Source of the DNA: Candidatus Villigracilis affinis
Lineage (GTDB): Bacteria > Chloroflexota > Anaerolineae > Anaerolineales > Villigracilaceae
Direction of reading: 5' to 3'
Length of the DNA stretch: 64,000 nucleotides
Assembly: GCA_016718275.1 (NCBI GenBank)
Contig: JADKEA010000020.1
Location: forward strand, 1 to 64,000
Position 1 is the stretch's first letter, and each line of letters starts with the position of its first letter. A model generated the notes under the pieces. That model did not search any database. It saw nothing but the letters and a program-made list of their open reading frames with translations, and was not told the DNA's origin. Made by a program: the position numbers and the translations under genes. Shown in pieces: positions 51,554-59,542 of this stretch.

Positions 51554-53176
51554 ATGCAAGAAGAAGTATCAGTTGGTACGCCTGTTTCAAATACCCCATT
51601 AAGAGAATCTATTGCCGCGCGCCGGACCTTTGCCATTATCTCTCACCCGGATGCAGGCAAGACTACGCTGACAGAAAAACTGCTTTTATATGGCAATGCC
51701 ATTGAATTAGCGGGCAATGTCCGTGCCCGCCGCAATCAGCGCTCGACCACATCCGACTGGATGGAAATGGAGCGCGAGCGCGGTATTTCCATCACCTCGA
51801 CCATTCTGCAATTCCCTTATCAAAACAACATCGTCAACCTGTTGGATACGCCCGGGCATCAGGATTTTTCCGAGGATACCTACCGTACCCTTTCTGCAGT
51901 GGACAGTGCTGTGATGGTGATCGATGCCGCCAAAGGCATTGAGCCGCAAACACTCAAACTGTTCGAAGTTTGCCGCAAGCGTGGAATTCCCATTTTTACC
52001 TTCATCAACAAAATGGACCGTCCCGCCCGCGACCCGCTTGAACTGCTGGATGAGATCAAAAAAGTATTGGGCATGGAGCCTGTGCCGATGAATTGGCCGA
52101 TCGGTGATGGCCCTGAATTTCGCGGGGTATATGACCGCGCTTCTGAAGGCGTATATTTATTCGAACGCACCGAACGCAATGAGCGCATGGCTCCAGAAGT
52201 ATTCATGACCTTGGACGACCTCATGAAGAACAATGTCTTGTCGCAGAAGCGTTATGAGGAATTGGTGGAAAGCGTTCATCTGCTCGATGAAGTGGGAGTT
52301 GTCTTTGACCATGAAAGCGTTTTGAAGGAAAAGCAAACCCCCGTCTTCTTCGGCAGTGCGGTGACTAATTTTGGCGTGCGTCTTTTCCTTGATACGTTCG
52401 TAAAATACGCTCCGCCGCCCCAGCCTTATTTGAGCAACGGGGGAGCAGTTTTTCCACAAGATCCGAATTTTTCTGGCTTCATTTTCAAGATCCAGGCCAA
52501 TATGAATCCCAAACACCGCGACAGTGTGGCCTTTTTGCGCATTTGTTCGGGGCGTTTCGAGCGCGGCATGGACCTTGTCCACGCGCAGAGCGGGAAGACC
52601 GTGCGGCTGGTTCGCCCGTATAAACTGTTTGCAAGCGAACGCGAGATCATTGACGAAGCTTTCCCCGGCGATGTACTTGGAATTCCAAACAACGGGGAAT
52701 TCGCCATCGGCGATTCTCTCTGTACGGGGGAACTGGTTCAGTTTGCCCCGATCCCGCGTTTTCAGCCCGAACATTTTGCCCTGCTGAGAAACACCGACTT
52801 GGGCAAGCAGAAACAATTTTCAAAGGGACTTCAACAATTGGAAAGCGAAGGCGCGGTGCAGGTGCTGTACAACGTCAATGCATTCAAGCGCGAACCGATC
52901 CTCGCGGTGGTCGGTCAATTGCAATTCGATGTGGTGCAGGCGCGCTTGAAAGCCGAATACAATGTCCCCACCGAATTGGAACGATTGCCTCACGTGCTCA
53001 TGCGCTGGATCAAGGGACCCGACTCGGCCATTGAGAACATGCCGCAGCGCAGCGAGGTCATTATTGCACGCGACTCACGCAACGAATGGACGGCGCTGTT
53101 CAGCACTCCCTTCTTCCTCAAATATTTTGCGGATAAAAATCCAGAATTGCGGTTCGTGGATATCACAGAGAATTGA
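51554..53176 (+). CDS. prfC: Peptide chain release factor 3
   Basis: A 540-residue translational GTPase that recycles RF1/RF2 after peptide release. G-motifs: AIISHPDAGKTTLTEKLL, RGISITSTILQF, DTPGHQDFSEDTYRTLSAVD, FINKMDRPARDP. Domain II and III features follow (FSGFIFKIQANMNPKHRDSV, ALLRNTDLGKQKQFSKGLQQ, VVGQLQFDVVQARLKAEYNV). Length and motif set separate it from EF-G and TetM-like factors. It starts at ATG 51554 behind TTTGGAG. Confidence 0.97.
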   Translation: MQEEVSVGTPVSNTPLRESIAARRTFAIISHPDAGKTTLTEKLLLYGNAIELAGNVRARRNQRSTTSDWMEMERERGISITSTILQFPYQNNIVNLLDTPGHQDFSEDTYRTLSAVDSAVMVIDAAKGIEPQTLKLFEVCRKRGIPIFTFINKMDRPARDPLELLDEIKKVLGMEPVPMNWPIGDGPEFRGVYDRASEGVYLFERTERNERMAPEVFMTLDDLMKNNVLSQKRYEELVESVHLLDEVGVVFDHESVLKEKQTPVFFGSAVTNFGVRLFLDTFVKYAPPPQPYLSNGGAVFPQDPNFSGFIFKIQANMNPKHRDSVAFLRICSGRFERGMDLVHAQSGKTVRLVRPYKLFASEREIIDEAFPGDVLGIPNNGEFAIGDSLCTGELVQFAPIPRFQPEHFALLRNTDLGKQKQFSKGLQQLESEGAVQVLYNVNAFKREPILAVVGQLQFDVVQARLKAEYNVPTELERLPHVLMRWIKGPDSAIENMPQRSEVIIARDSRNEWTALFSTPFFLKYFADKNPELRFVDITEN

Positions 53177-53191
53177 TCCAAATACAAAATG

Positions 53192-53219
53192 AACGGCGGT
53201 TGAAACAACCGCCGTTTTT
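53192..53219 (+). terminator. Terminator after prfC
   Basis: AACGGCGGTTG and CAACCGCCGTT pair with an AAA loop, followed by T5. Confidence 0.93.
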
Positions 53220-53306
53220 GATTTAAAGATAAGTCTATTATGTTTGATTGGATCTGCAGCCATCTTTTTGTGGTTTTGTTTTACAATTAACCCAAGGAAG
53301 GATGCC

Positions 53307-54806
53307 ATGCCAAAATATGTTGCTGCAATAGACCAGGGTACGACCAGTACCCGTTTTATCATCTTCGATCACGGGGGGAACGTCCTTGCTGTTGATCAAA
53401 AGGAACACCGTCAAATTTACCCGAAGCCAGGCTGGGTGGAGCACGATCCGTTGGAGATTTGGGAGCGTACGCAGGAAGTGATGAAAGGCGCCCTGCAAAA
53501 AAGCGGGCTTCAACCTGCGGACATTGTCGCGATCGGAATCACCAACCAGCGCGAGACGGCGGTGGTGTGGGATAAATCCACGGGGAAGCCCGTGTACAAC
53601 GCCATCGTCTGGCAGGATACGCGGACGGATGTCATCTGCAATGAACTGGCTGAGGTGGGCGGACAGGACAGGCTGCGCTCCAAGACGGGACTTCCGCTGG
53701 CGACCTATTTCTCAGGCCCTAAAATAAAATGGATTCTGGATAACGTGGAAGGCGCGCGCGCCAAAGCCGAAAACGGGGATCTGCTCTTTGGCAACATGGA
53801 TTCGTGGGTCATCTGGAATTTGACCGGGGCCCATATTACCGATGTGACGAATGCTTCGCGCACACTGTTGATGAATTTGCACACCCTTGATTGGGATGAT
53901 GAGCTTTTGAACCTGCTGGGTGTTCCGCGTGCGATGTTGCCTGAGATCAAGTCATCGTCTGAGGTATATGGTCATGTCACTGTTGCTCAAGATGGCGCGA
54001 GCATCTTACAAGGCATTCCAGTCTCTGGCGATTTGGGTGACCAGCAAGCCGCGCTTTTTGGGCAGACCTGTTTCAGCGCGGGTGAAGCGAAGAATACCTA
54101 TGGCACGGGCTGTTTCATGTTGATGAACATGGGCGAGATTCCTGTCCCTTCGAAATCGGGGCTGCTGACCACACTCGGTTACAAAATAGGAAATCAAAAA
54201 GCCGTTTATGCGCTGGAAGGTTCGATCGCCATTACGGGGGCGCTGATTCAGTGGCTGAGAGATAACTTGGGACTGATCCAGTCGTCGGCGGAGGTGGAGA
54301 CGCTGGCTTCATCCGTCGAAGATAATGGCGGCATTTATTTTGTCCCTGCGTTTTCGGGTTTGTTCGCGCCGTATTGGAAGTCGGATGCGCGCGGGGCAAT
54401 CGTGGGGATGACGCGCTATGTGACGAAGGGGCATATCGCGCGGGCGGCATTGGAAGCGACGGCGTACCAGACCTGCGAGGTACTTGATGCGATGGAAGCA
54501 GACTCGGGCGTGAAGTTGACCGCGCTGAAAGTGGACGGGGGCATGGTGTTCAACGAATTGCTGATGCAATTCCAGTCTGATATTTTGGATGTGCCCGTGG
54601 TGCGCCCAAAAGTAGCAGAGACAACGGCCCTCGGCGCGGCATACGCGGCTGGACTCGCGGTCGGCTTTTGGAAGGATTACGATGAACTCCGCGCCAACTG
54701 GGGCAAGGACAAGGAATGGACTCCGAAAATGGATGTGAGCCTGCGTGCAGGTTTATACTCAGGTTGGAAGAAAGCAGTCACACGCACATTTGATTGGGTT
54801 GAGTAG
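53307..54806 (+). CDS. glpK: Glycerol kinase
   Basis: A 499-residue FGGY-family kinase that makes glycerol 3-phosphate. Seen: YVAAIDQGTTSTRFIIFDH (phosphate 1 motif), AIGITNQRETAVVWDKSTG, NAIVWQDTRT, FGNMDSWVIWNLTG, TYGTGCFMLMNMG, FVPAFSGLFAPYWKSDARG and VDGGMVFNELLMQFQSDIL. The residues typical of glycerol kinase over xylulokinase (RFIIFDHG, QEHRQIYPKPGWVEHDP-like KEHRQIYPKPGWVEHDP) are present. ATG 53307 follows AAGGAAGG. glpD follows after a short gap that holds a heptad repeat. Confidence 0.98.
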   Translation: MPKYVAAIDQGTTSTRFIIFDHGGNVLAVDQKEHRQIYPKPGWVEHDPLEIWERTQEVMKGALQKSGLQPADIVAIGITNQRETAVVWDKSTGKPVYNAIVWQDTRTDVICNELAEVGGQDRLRSKTGLPLATYFSGPKIKWILDNVEGARAKAENGDLLFGNMDSWVIWNLTGAHITDVTNASRTLLMNLHTLDWDDELLNLLGVPRAMLPEIKSSSEVYGHVTVAQDGASILQGIPVSGDLGDQQAALFGQTCFSAGEAKNTYGTGCFMLMNMGEIPVPSKSGLLTTLGYKIGNQKAVYALEGSIAITGALIQWLRDNLGLIQSSAEVETLASSVEDNGGIYFVPAFSGLFAPYWKSDARGAIVGMTRYVTKGHIARAALEATAYQTCEVLDAMEADSGVKLTALKVDGGMVFNELLMQFQSDILDVPVVRPKVAETTALGAAYAAGLAVGFWKDYDELRANWGKDKEWTPKMDVSLRAGLYSGWKKAVTRTFDWVE

Positions 54807-54814
54807 AGTTACAT

Positions 54815-54864
54815 GTTGCAGGTTGAAGGTTGCAAGTTCCAAACCTTCAACCTTCAACCTTGAA
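54815..54864. repeat. Inverted heptad arrays between glpK and glpD
   Basis: GTTGCAG, GTTGAAG, GTTGCAA on one side (54815-54835) and CCTTCAA, CCTTCAA, CCTTGAA on the other (54844-54864). They pair through AGGTTGAAGGTT and AACCTTCAACCT to make a hairpin just before glpD. Confidence 0.75.
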
Positions 54865-54883
54865 CATGACACTGGAAAATAAA

Positions 54884-56575
54884 ATGAACCGAAATGAAAT
54901 TCTCGAACAATTAAAAGAAAACCCAAAAGTCTCCGTGCTGATCGTTGGTGCGGGTATTAATGGCATTGGCACATTCCGTGACCTGGCATTGAATGGTCTG
55001 GATGTTTTGATGGTGGATCGCGGTGATTTTTGCTCGGGGGCGAGTGCGGCTTCTTCACACATGGCGCATGGCGGAATCCGCTATTTGGAGAACGGCGAGT
55101 TTCGCCTGGTGCGCGAGGCGGTGGGGGAGCGCAACCGCTTGATCCAGAATGCGCCGCATATTGTTCAGCCGCTGCCGACGACGATTCCGATCTTCAAATA
55201 TTTTTCTGGGCTGCTCAATGCGCCGCTGAAATTTTTGGGCTGGCTCGATAAACCCTCCGAACGCGGATCGATCATCATCAAGCTCGGCTTGATCATGTAT
55301 GACGCTTACACGGGCAACACCCGCACGGTGCCGCGCCATCAATTCTTCTCCCGCTCCGAATCCTTGAGTCGTTGGAGTCGCTTGAATCCTGAAATTGTAA
55401 ATACTGCCAAATATTATGACGGTTTGATCTCCAACCCTGAACGGCTTGCATTGGAAGTGATGCTGGATGGAGAGGCCGACAACCCTCATGCACGCGCGTT
55501 GAATTACGTCAGCATGGTGAAAGGCGAAAAGGATACGATCGTCCTGCGCGATGAGTTGACTGACCAAACCTATGAAGTACGTCCGCAGCTTGTCATCAAT
55601 GCCGCTGGCCCGTGGATCGATTTCGTCAATCACAGCATGGGGCTTTCCACCCGCTCCATCGGTGGGACGAAGGGTTCGCACGTCGTCATCGATCACCCTG
55701 AATTGCGCGCGGCGATCGGCGAAAATGAATTCTTCTTTGAAAATAAGGATGGCCGTATTGTGCTGCTCTTCCCTTTGCAGGATCGTGTGATGATCGGCAC
55801 ATCAGATATCAAGATCGATAACCCCGATGAAGCCTATTGCACCGATGAGGAAGTGGATTATTTCATTGGTTTGGTTGCGCGCGTTTTTCCTGATATCAAA
55901 GTCACACGCGAACAGATCGTCTTCCGCTTTACGGGCGTGCGTCCATTGGGCAGCAGCGGGGCGAAGACCACGGGTCAATACAGCCGCGATCATCACATCG
56001 AAGTGTTGAACGGCGATTGGACAAATTTGGATTTCCCCATTTATTCGCTCGTCGGCGGCAAGTGGACGTCGTTCCGCGCGTTTTCGGAACAGGTGACAGA
56101 CAAGGTGCTGACATTCTTCAGCCTGCCCCGCCAAAAGGATACGCGCGATTTGCCGATCGGAGGCGGGCGCGGTTTTTCCACCGATGAAAATGAACAGAAG
56201 CGCCAGATCGAAGGCTTCGCCGCGTGGACCGGACTTGAAAAAGAAAGACTTCAAGTTTTATATTCACGTTATGGTTCGCGCACTGAAGCGGTGGCTACAT
56301 TTATGAAGCGCGCCGAAGATGAACCGCTGAAAACGCTGCCTTCCTACACGCGGCGCGAGATCATGTTCCTTGCCCAATATGAAAAAATCGCCCGTCTTGA
56401 CGATCTCCTTTTGCGCCGCACCATGCTTGCCATGCTCGGCCGCCTGACGAAAGAGATCGTGTTGGAAACTGCCGACGTATTGGGGGATGCGCTTGGCTGG
56501 AGCAGTGAGCAGAAAACTGCCGAGGCGGAGAGAACTCTCCGTTTACTCCGAGACAGGCACGGGGTCCAGCTTTGA
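54884..56575 (+). CDS. glpD: Glycerol-3-phosphate dehydrogenase (FAD, aerobic type)
   Basis: A 563-residue flavoenzyme that oxidises glycerol 3-phosphate to dihydroxyacetone phosphate and passes electrons to quinone. FAD motif LIVGAGINGIGTFRDLALNG (about residues 17-36), then GDFCSGASAASSHMAHGGIR and YLENGEFRLVREAVGERN, substrate site region INAAGPWIDFVNH, GTKGSHVVIDHPEL, MIGTSDIKIDNPDEAY, and a C-terminal DAO_C domain. ATG 54884 has GGAAAA upstream; ATG 54866 is in frame but follows the repeat. It acts with glpK directly upstream. Confidence 0.95.
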   Translation: MNRNEILEQLKENPKVSVLIVGAGINGIGTFRDLALNGLDVLMVDRGDFCSGASAASSHMAHGGIRYLENGEFRLVREAVGERNRLIQNAPHIVQPLPTTIPIFKYFSGLLNAPLKFLGWLDKPSERGSIIIKLGLIMYDAYTGNTRTVPRHQFFSRSESLSRWSRLNPEIVNTAKYYDGLISNPERLALEVMLDGEADNPHARALNYVSMVKGEKDTIVLRDELTDQTYEVRPQLVINAAGPWIDFVNHSMGLSTRSIGGTKGSHVVIDHPELRAAIGENEFFFENKDGRIVLLFPLQDRVMIGTSDIKIDNPDEAYCTDEEVDYFIGLVARVFPDIKVTREQIVFRFTGVRPLGSSGAKTTGQYSRDHHIEVLNGDWTNLDFPIYSLVGGKWTSFRAFSEQVTDKVLTFFSLPRQKDTRDLPIGGGRGFSTDENEQKRQIEGFAAWTGLEKERLQVLYSRYGSRTEAVATFMKRAEDEPLKTLPSYTRREIMFLAQYEKIARLDDLLLRRTMLAMLGRLTKEIVLETADVLGDALGWSSEQKTAEAERTLRLLRDRHGVQL

Positions 56576-56597
56576 GGCGCATGGTAGAATCCTGCCA

Positions 56598-57545
56598 ATG
56601 TCTTCCAAAAAAATAACCGTTGATCTTGTCATTCCCGTCTTCAATGAAGATGGCGTGATCGAACACACCCACAAGCGGATCTGTGATGTGGTCGATTCGC
56701 TTGCTTATGATTTTCACTTTATTTATGTGGATGACGGATCAAACGACGGGACAGTTGCCACGCTCCGAAAAATAGCGGATGCCGACCCGAGAGTGATCCT
56801 GCTCCAACTCAGCCGCAACTTTGGGCATCAGGCCGCGCTGACGGCGGGTATGGATGCGTCGCGCAGTGACATTGCGATCACACTCGATGGCGATGGTCAG
56901 CACCCGCCCGAGATGATTCCCCAAATGTTGAATTTGATCGCGCAGGGTTACGACATTGTGCAAACCCAGCGCATGGATGAAGCCCAGCCCGCGTCGTTCA
57001 AAAAATGGACCTCGGGCCTGTTCTATCGCTTGATCAATATTATCAGCGGTACACAGGTGCTGCCCGGCGCAGCAGACTTTCGCGCACTCACGCGCCCTGC
57101 ACTCGACGCACTTAAAGCCATGCCCGAGTATCATCGCTTTTTACGCGGCATGGTTTCGTGGATCGGTTTTTCAATGGTGATCCTGCCTTATCAGCCCGAA
57201 GAACGCATCAGCGGTGTTTCGAAATATTCGCTTAATAAAATGATTCGCCTTGCGATGGATGCGGTCTTTTCATTTTCACTTGTGCCGCTTTATGTGGGCT
57301 TGAGTCTCGGTGGAATTTTGCTCTGCCTTGCATTGGTGGAGATGCTGTATGTCCTTTCGTTTTGGATAACGGGGCAAACTTCCAATCTTGCGCCGGGCTG
57401 GAGTTCATTGATGTTCGTGATCCTGATCGTGGGCGGAATGTTGATGGCTTTGCTCGGTTTCATCGGCATCTATGTCGGTTATATTTTTCAGGAAGTCAAA
57501 CGCAGACCCATCTATTTGATCAAAGGGGAGAAAAAGAATGAATGA
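56598..57545 (+). CDS. GT2 family glycosyltransferase (DPM1/GtrB-like)
   Basis: A 315-residue polyprenyl-phosphate glycosyltransferase-type protein. VDLVIPVFNEDGVIEHTHKR, VDDGSNDGTVATLRKIADAD, RNFGHQAALTAGMDASRSD and TLDGDGQHPPEM are the GT-A motifs, with DGDGQHPP as the metal site. Two C-terminal membrane helices (VGLSLGGILLCLALVEMLYV; FVILIVGGMLMALLGFIGIY) match GtrB/ArnC-type enzymes. It likely loads a sugar on undecaprenyl phosphate for wall or membrane glycan work. Its last eight bases overlap the next gene. Confidence 0.93.
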   Translation: MSSKKITVDLVIPVFNEDGVIEHTHKRICDVVDSLAYDFHFIYVDDGSNDGTVATLRKIADADPRVILLQLSRNFGHQAALTAGMDASRSDIAITLDGDGQHPPEMIPQMLNLIAQGYDIVQTQRMDEAQPASFKKWTSGLFYRLINIISGTQVLPGAADFRALTRPALDALKAMPEYHRFLRGMVSWIGFSMVILPYQPEERISGVSKYSLNKMIRLAMDAVFSFSLVPLYVGLSLGGILLCLALVEMLYVLSFWITGQTSNLAPGWSSLMFVILIVGGMLMALLGFIGIYVGYIFQEVKRRPIYLIKGEKKNE

Positions 57546-58182
57546 TCCTCGCCCTCAACCTTTTTACATAACTTTATTGCGTCATGGCGAATCGGTGGGC
57601 AATGCCGAATCGCGCTGGCAGGGACAGGCCGATTTTCCGCTCAACGACACAGGCCGCGCGCAGGCACGCGCACTGGCCGAGCGCTGGAAAGCGGAAGGCA
57701 CGAAATTTGACTTTGTGATCGCTAGTCCGCTGGTGCGCGCGAAGGAAACGGCGGAGATTGTTGCTTCGGTGATGAATCTAAAGGTCGAGTTTGACCCGCT
57801 GTGGCTGGAGCGCGACAACGGTGAATTTGCAGGACTCACCGCGCATGAGGTGCGGCAGAATTTTCAGCATCCCGCTTTTTCCACGCCCTACGATCCCGTC
57901 GGTGTGGACGGGGAAGGGGATTGGGAGTTGTTCCTGCGCGCGGGACAGGCGTTACATCAATTGCTTAAACGTGAGCCTGCCCGTTATTTGATCGTCTCAC
58001 ACGGCGGATTGCTGAATCAGGTCATGCATGCCGTAGTGGGAGTGGCGCCGCAAGCCAACAACGCGGGCACGCGATTTCGTTTTGGAAATACCGCCTTTGC
58101 CCAATTGATGTATTACCCACATCAACATCGCTGGGCAATTGATAAGCTCAACGATCACATGCATTGGAAGGATACGGATTGA
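57538..58182 (+). CDS. Histidine phosphatase superfamily protein
   Basis: A 214-residue phosphoglycerate-mutase-like phosphatase. ITLLRHGESVGNAESRWQGQ carries the catalytic RHG; FVIASPLVRAKETAEIV and LIVSHGGLLNQVMHAVVG supply other active-site Arg and His; LWLERDNGEFAGLTAHEV holds the acid. Substrate unknown; similar proteins act on phosphosugars or the alpha-ribazole phosphate of cobamides. It overlaps the glycosyltransferase gene by eight bases, so the pair is coupled. Confidence 0.93.
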   Translation: MNDPRPQPFYITLLRHGESVGNAESRWQGQADFPLNDTGRAQARALAERWKAEGTKFDFVIASPLVRAKETAEIVASVMNLKVEFDPLWLERDNGEFAGLTAHEVRQNFQHPAFSTPYDPVGVDGEGDWELFLRAGQALHQLLKREPARYLIVSHGGLLNQVMHAVVGVAPQANNAGTRFRFGNTAFAQLMYYPHQHRWAIDKLNDHMHWKDTD

Positions 58183-58278
58183 TTTCGTCCTGAGCGGAAC
58201 GAGAACGTATTTCGACAGTGCAGACTATGATCAACAATTTACGAATACCCAGTAGATAAAAATTTTATAGAGGCAGCT

Positions 58279-59364
58279 TTGCAATCATCCATTTCCAATG
58301 TAAAAGCAACAGATCAATTGAAAGTCCTCGTCTTCGGTGCAGGCGCGATCGGGACGTATTATGGCGGGTCGCTTGCGCTTGCAGGTCATCATATCGTTTT
58401 CGTGGAACAGCCAAAAATGGTGGAGCAGTTGCGCGAGCGTGGCTTGCGCTTGGATTTGACAATTGATGAAAGAAGAAAGACCAAAGATGCCTTTGTGGTC
58501 GAACCGCGTTCTTTTGTCATTGAGCCGTCTTTGGAAGATGCCTTGAAGTTCGGTCCCTTTGATGTGGCGCTCTTTGCTTTGAAATCCTTCGATACCACCG
58601 CCGCACTGGAGGGGATGAAACCCTTTGCGGAAAAACTTCCGCCCATTCTATGCCTCTCGAATGGCGTGGAAAATGAACAGGCCATTGCCCGAACCCTCGG
58701 CGCAGACAAGGTCATTTATGGCACGGTTACAACCGCCATCGGTAGAAGGGGAGCAGGGGATATCGTCCTCGAAAAATTGCGCGGCACGGGCATCGCAGCG
58801 GGGCATGCCCTCTCGGAAAAACTCGTCGCCGCGTTTCAGAATGCCTATCTCAATTGCCGCTTGTACCCCGAAGCGCACAGCATGAAATGGTCGAAAATGC
58901 TGACCAACCTTGTTGCGAATCCAACCTCAGCGATCTTGAACATGTCAGCCGCAGAAGTCTTCGCGAATCGAAAATTGTATAAACTCGAGATCGCCATGTT
59001 GAAGGAATGTCTCGATGTGATGAAAGCGCAGAATCTCGAAGTGGTGGACCTGCCCGGCACGCCCGTCAAATTGCTGGCGCTGGCCACGAAAATGCCGCTT
59101 TGGCTGTCCAAGCCATTCCTCTCCCGCGCCGCAGGCAGTGGACGCGGCGGCAAGATGCCCTCCTTCCACATTGACCTGTACTCGGGCCGCGGCCAAAGCG
59201 AGATCCAATTCCTGCACGGGGCGGTTGTCCGCGAAGGCAAAGCCCGCGGCGTGCCGACCCCCGTCAACGAAGTGTTAACCACGACCCTGCTGGCGTTGAC
59301 GAACAAGGAAATTCCGCTGGAAGAGTTTGCGGGGCAGCCGGAGAAGTTGTTGGAAAGATTATGA
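58279..59364 (+). CDS. Ketopantoate reductase family protein
   Basis: A 361-residue ApbA/PanE-like NAD(P)-dependent reductase. VLVFGAGAIGTYYGGSLALA is the dinucleotide site, CLSNGVENEQAIARTLG and GTVTTAIGRRGAGDI follow, and MKWSKMLTNLVANPTSAILN holds the active-site Lys. It ends with MPSFHIDLYSGRGQSEIQFL (signature Glu/Asp region). It may reduce ketopantoate for coenzyme A, but the family is broad. The start is TTG 58279 with AGAGG upstream. No other pan genes are close. Confidence 0.9.
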   Translation: MQSSISNVKATDQLKVLVFGAGAIGTYYGGSLALAGHHIVFVEQPKMVEQLRERGLRLDLTIDERRKTKDAFVVEPRSFVIEPSLEDALKFGPFDVALFALKSFDTTAALEGMKPFAEKLPPILCLSNGVENEQAIARTLGADKVIYGTVTTAIGRRGAGDIVLEKLRGTGIAAGHALSEKLVAAFQNAYLNCRLYPEAHSMKWSKMLTNLVANPTSAILNMSAAEVFANRKLYKLEIAMLKECLDVMKAQNLEVVDLPGTPVKLLALATKMPLWLSKPFLSRAAGSGRGGKMPSFHIDLYSGRGQSEIQFLHGAVVREGKARGVPTPVNEVLTTTLLALTNKEIPLEEFAGQPEKLLERL

Positions 59365-59510
59365 TAGGATTTTGGGGAGTTTATGGGAAAATTATTAACT
59401 CCATTCATCTTCCTGACTTTTGGAATTTAAATGATTTGAACTGTTAGCAAAAATGATTTGGGCTTTTCACTAATATTTCATTCAAAAACTCGTGAACGGT
59501 TTTGCCCTCA

Positions 59511-59538
59511 TGTAACTTGTAACTTGAAACCTGAAACC
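59511..59538. repeat. Heptad array upstream of the TGS-kinase gene
   Basis: Four adjacent units, TGTAACT, TGTAACT, TGAAACC, TGAAACC, end four bases before the start codon at 59543, so the array occupies the ribosome binding site. Confidence 0.8.
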
Positions 59539-59542
59539 CAAA

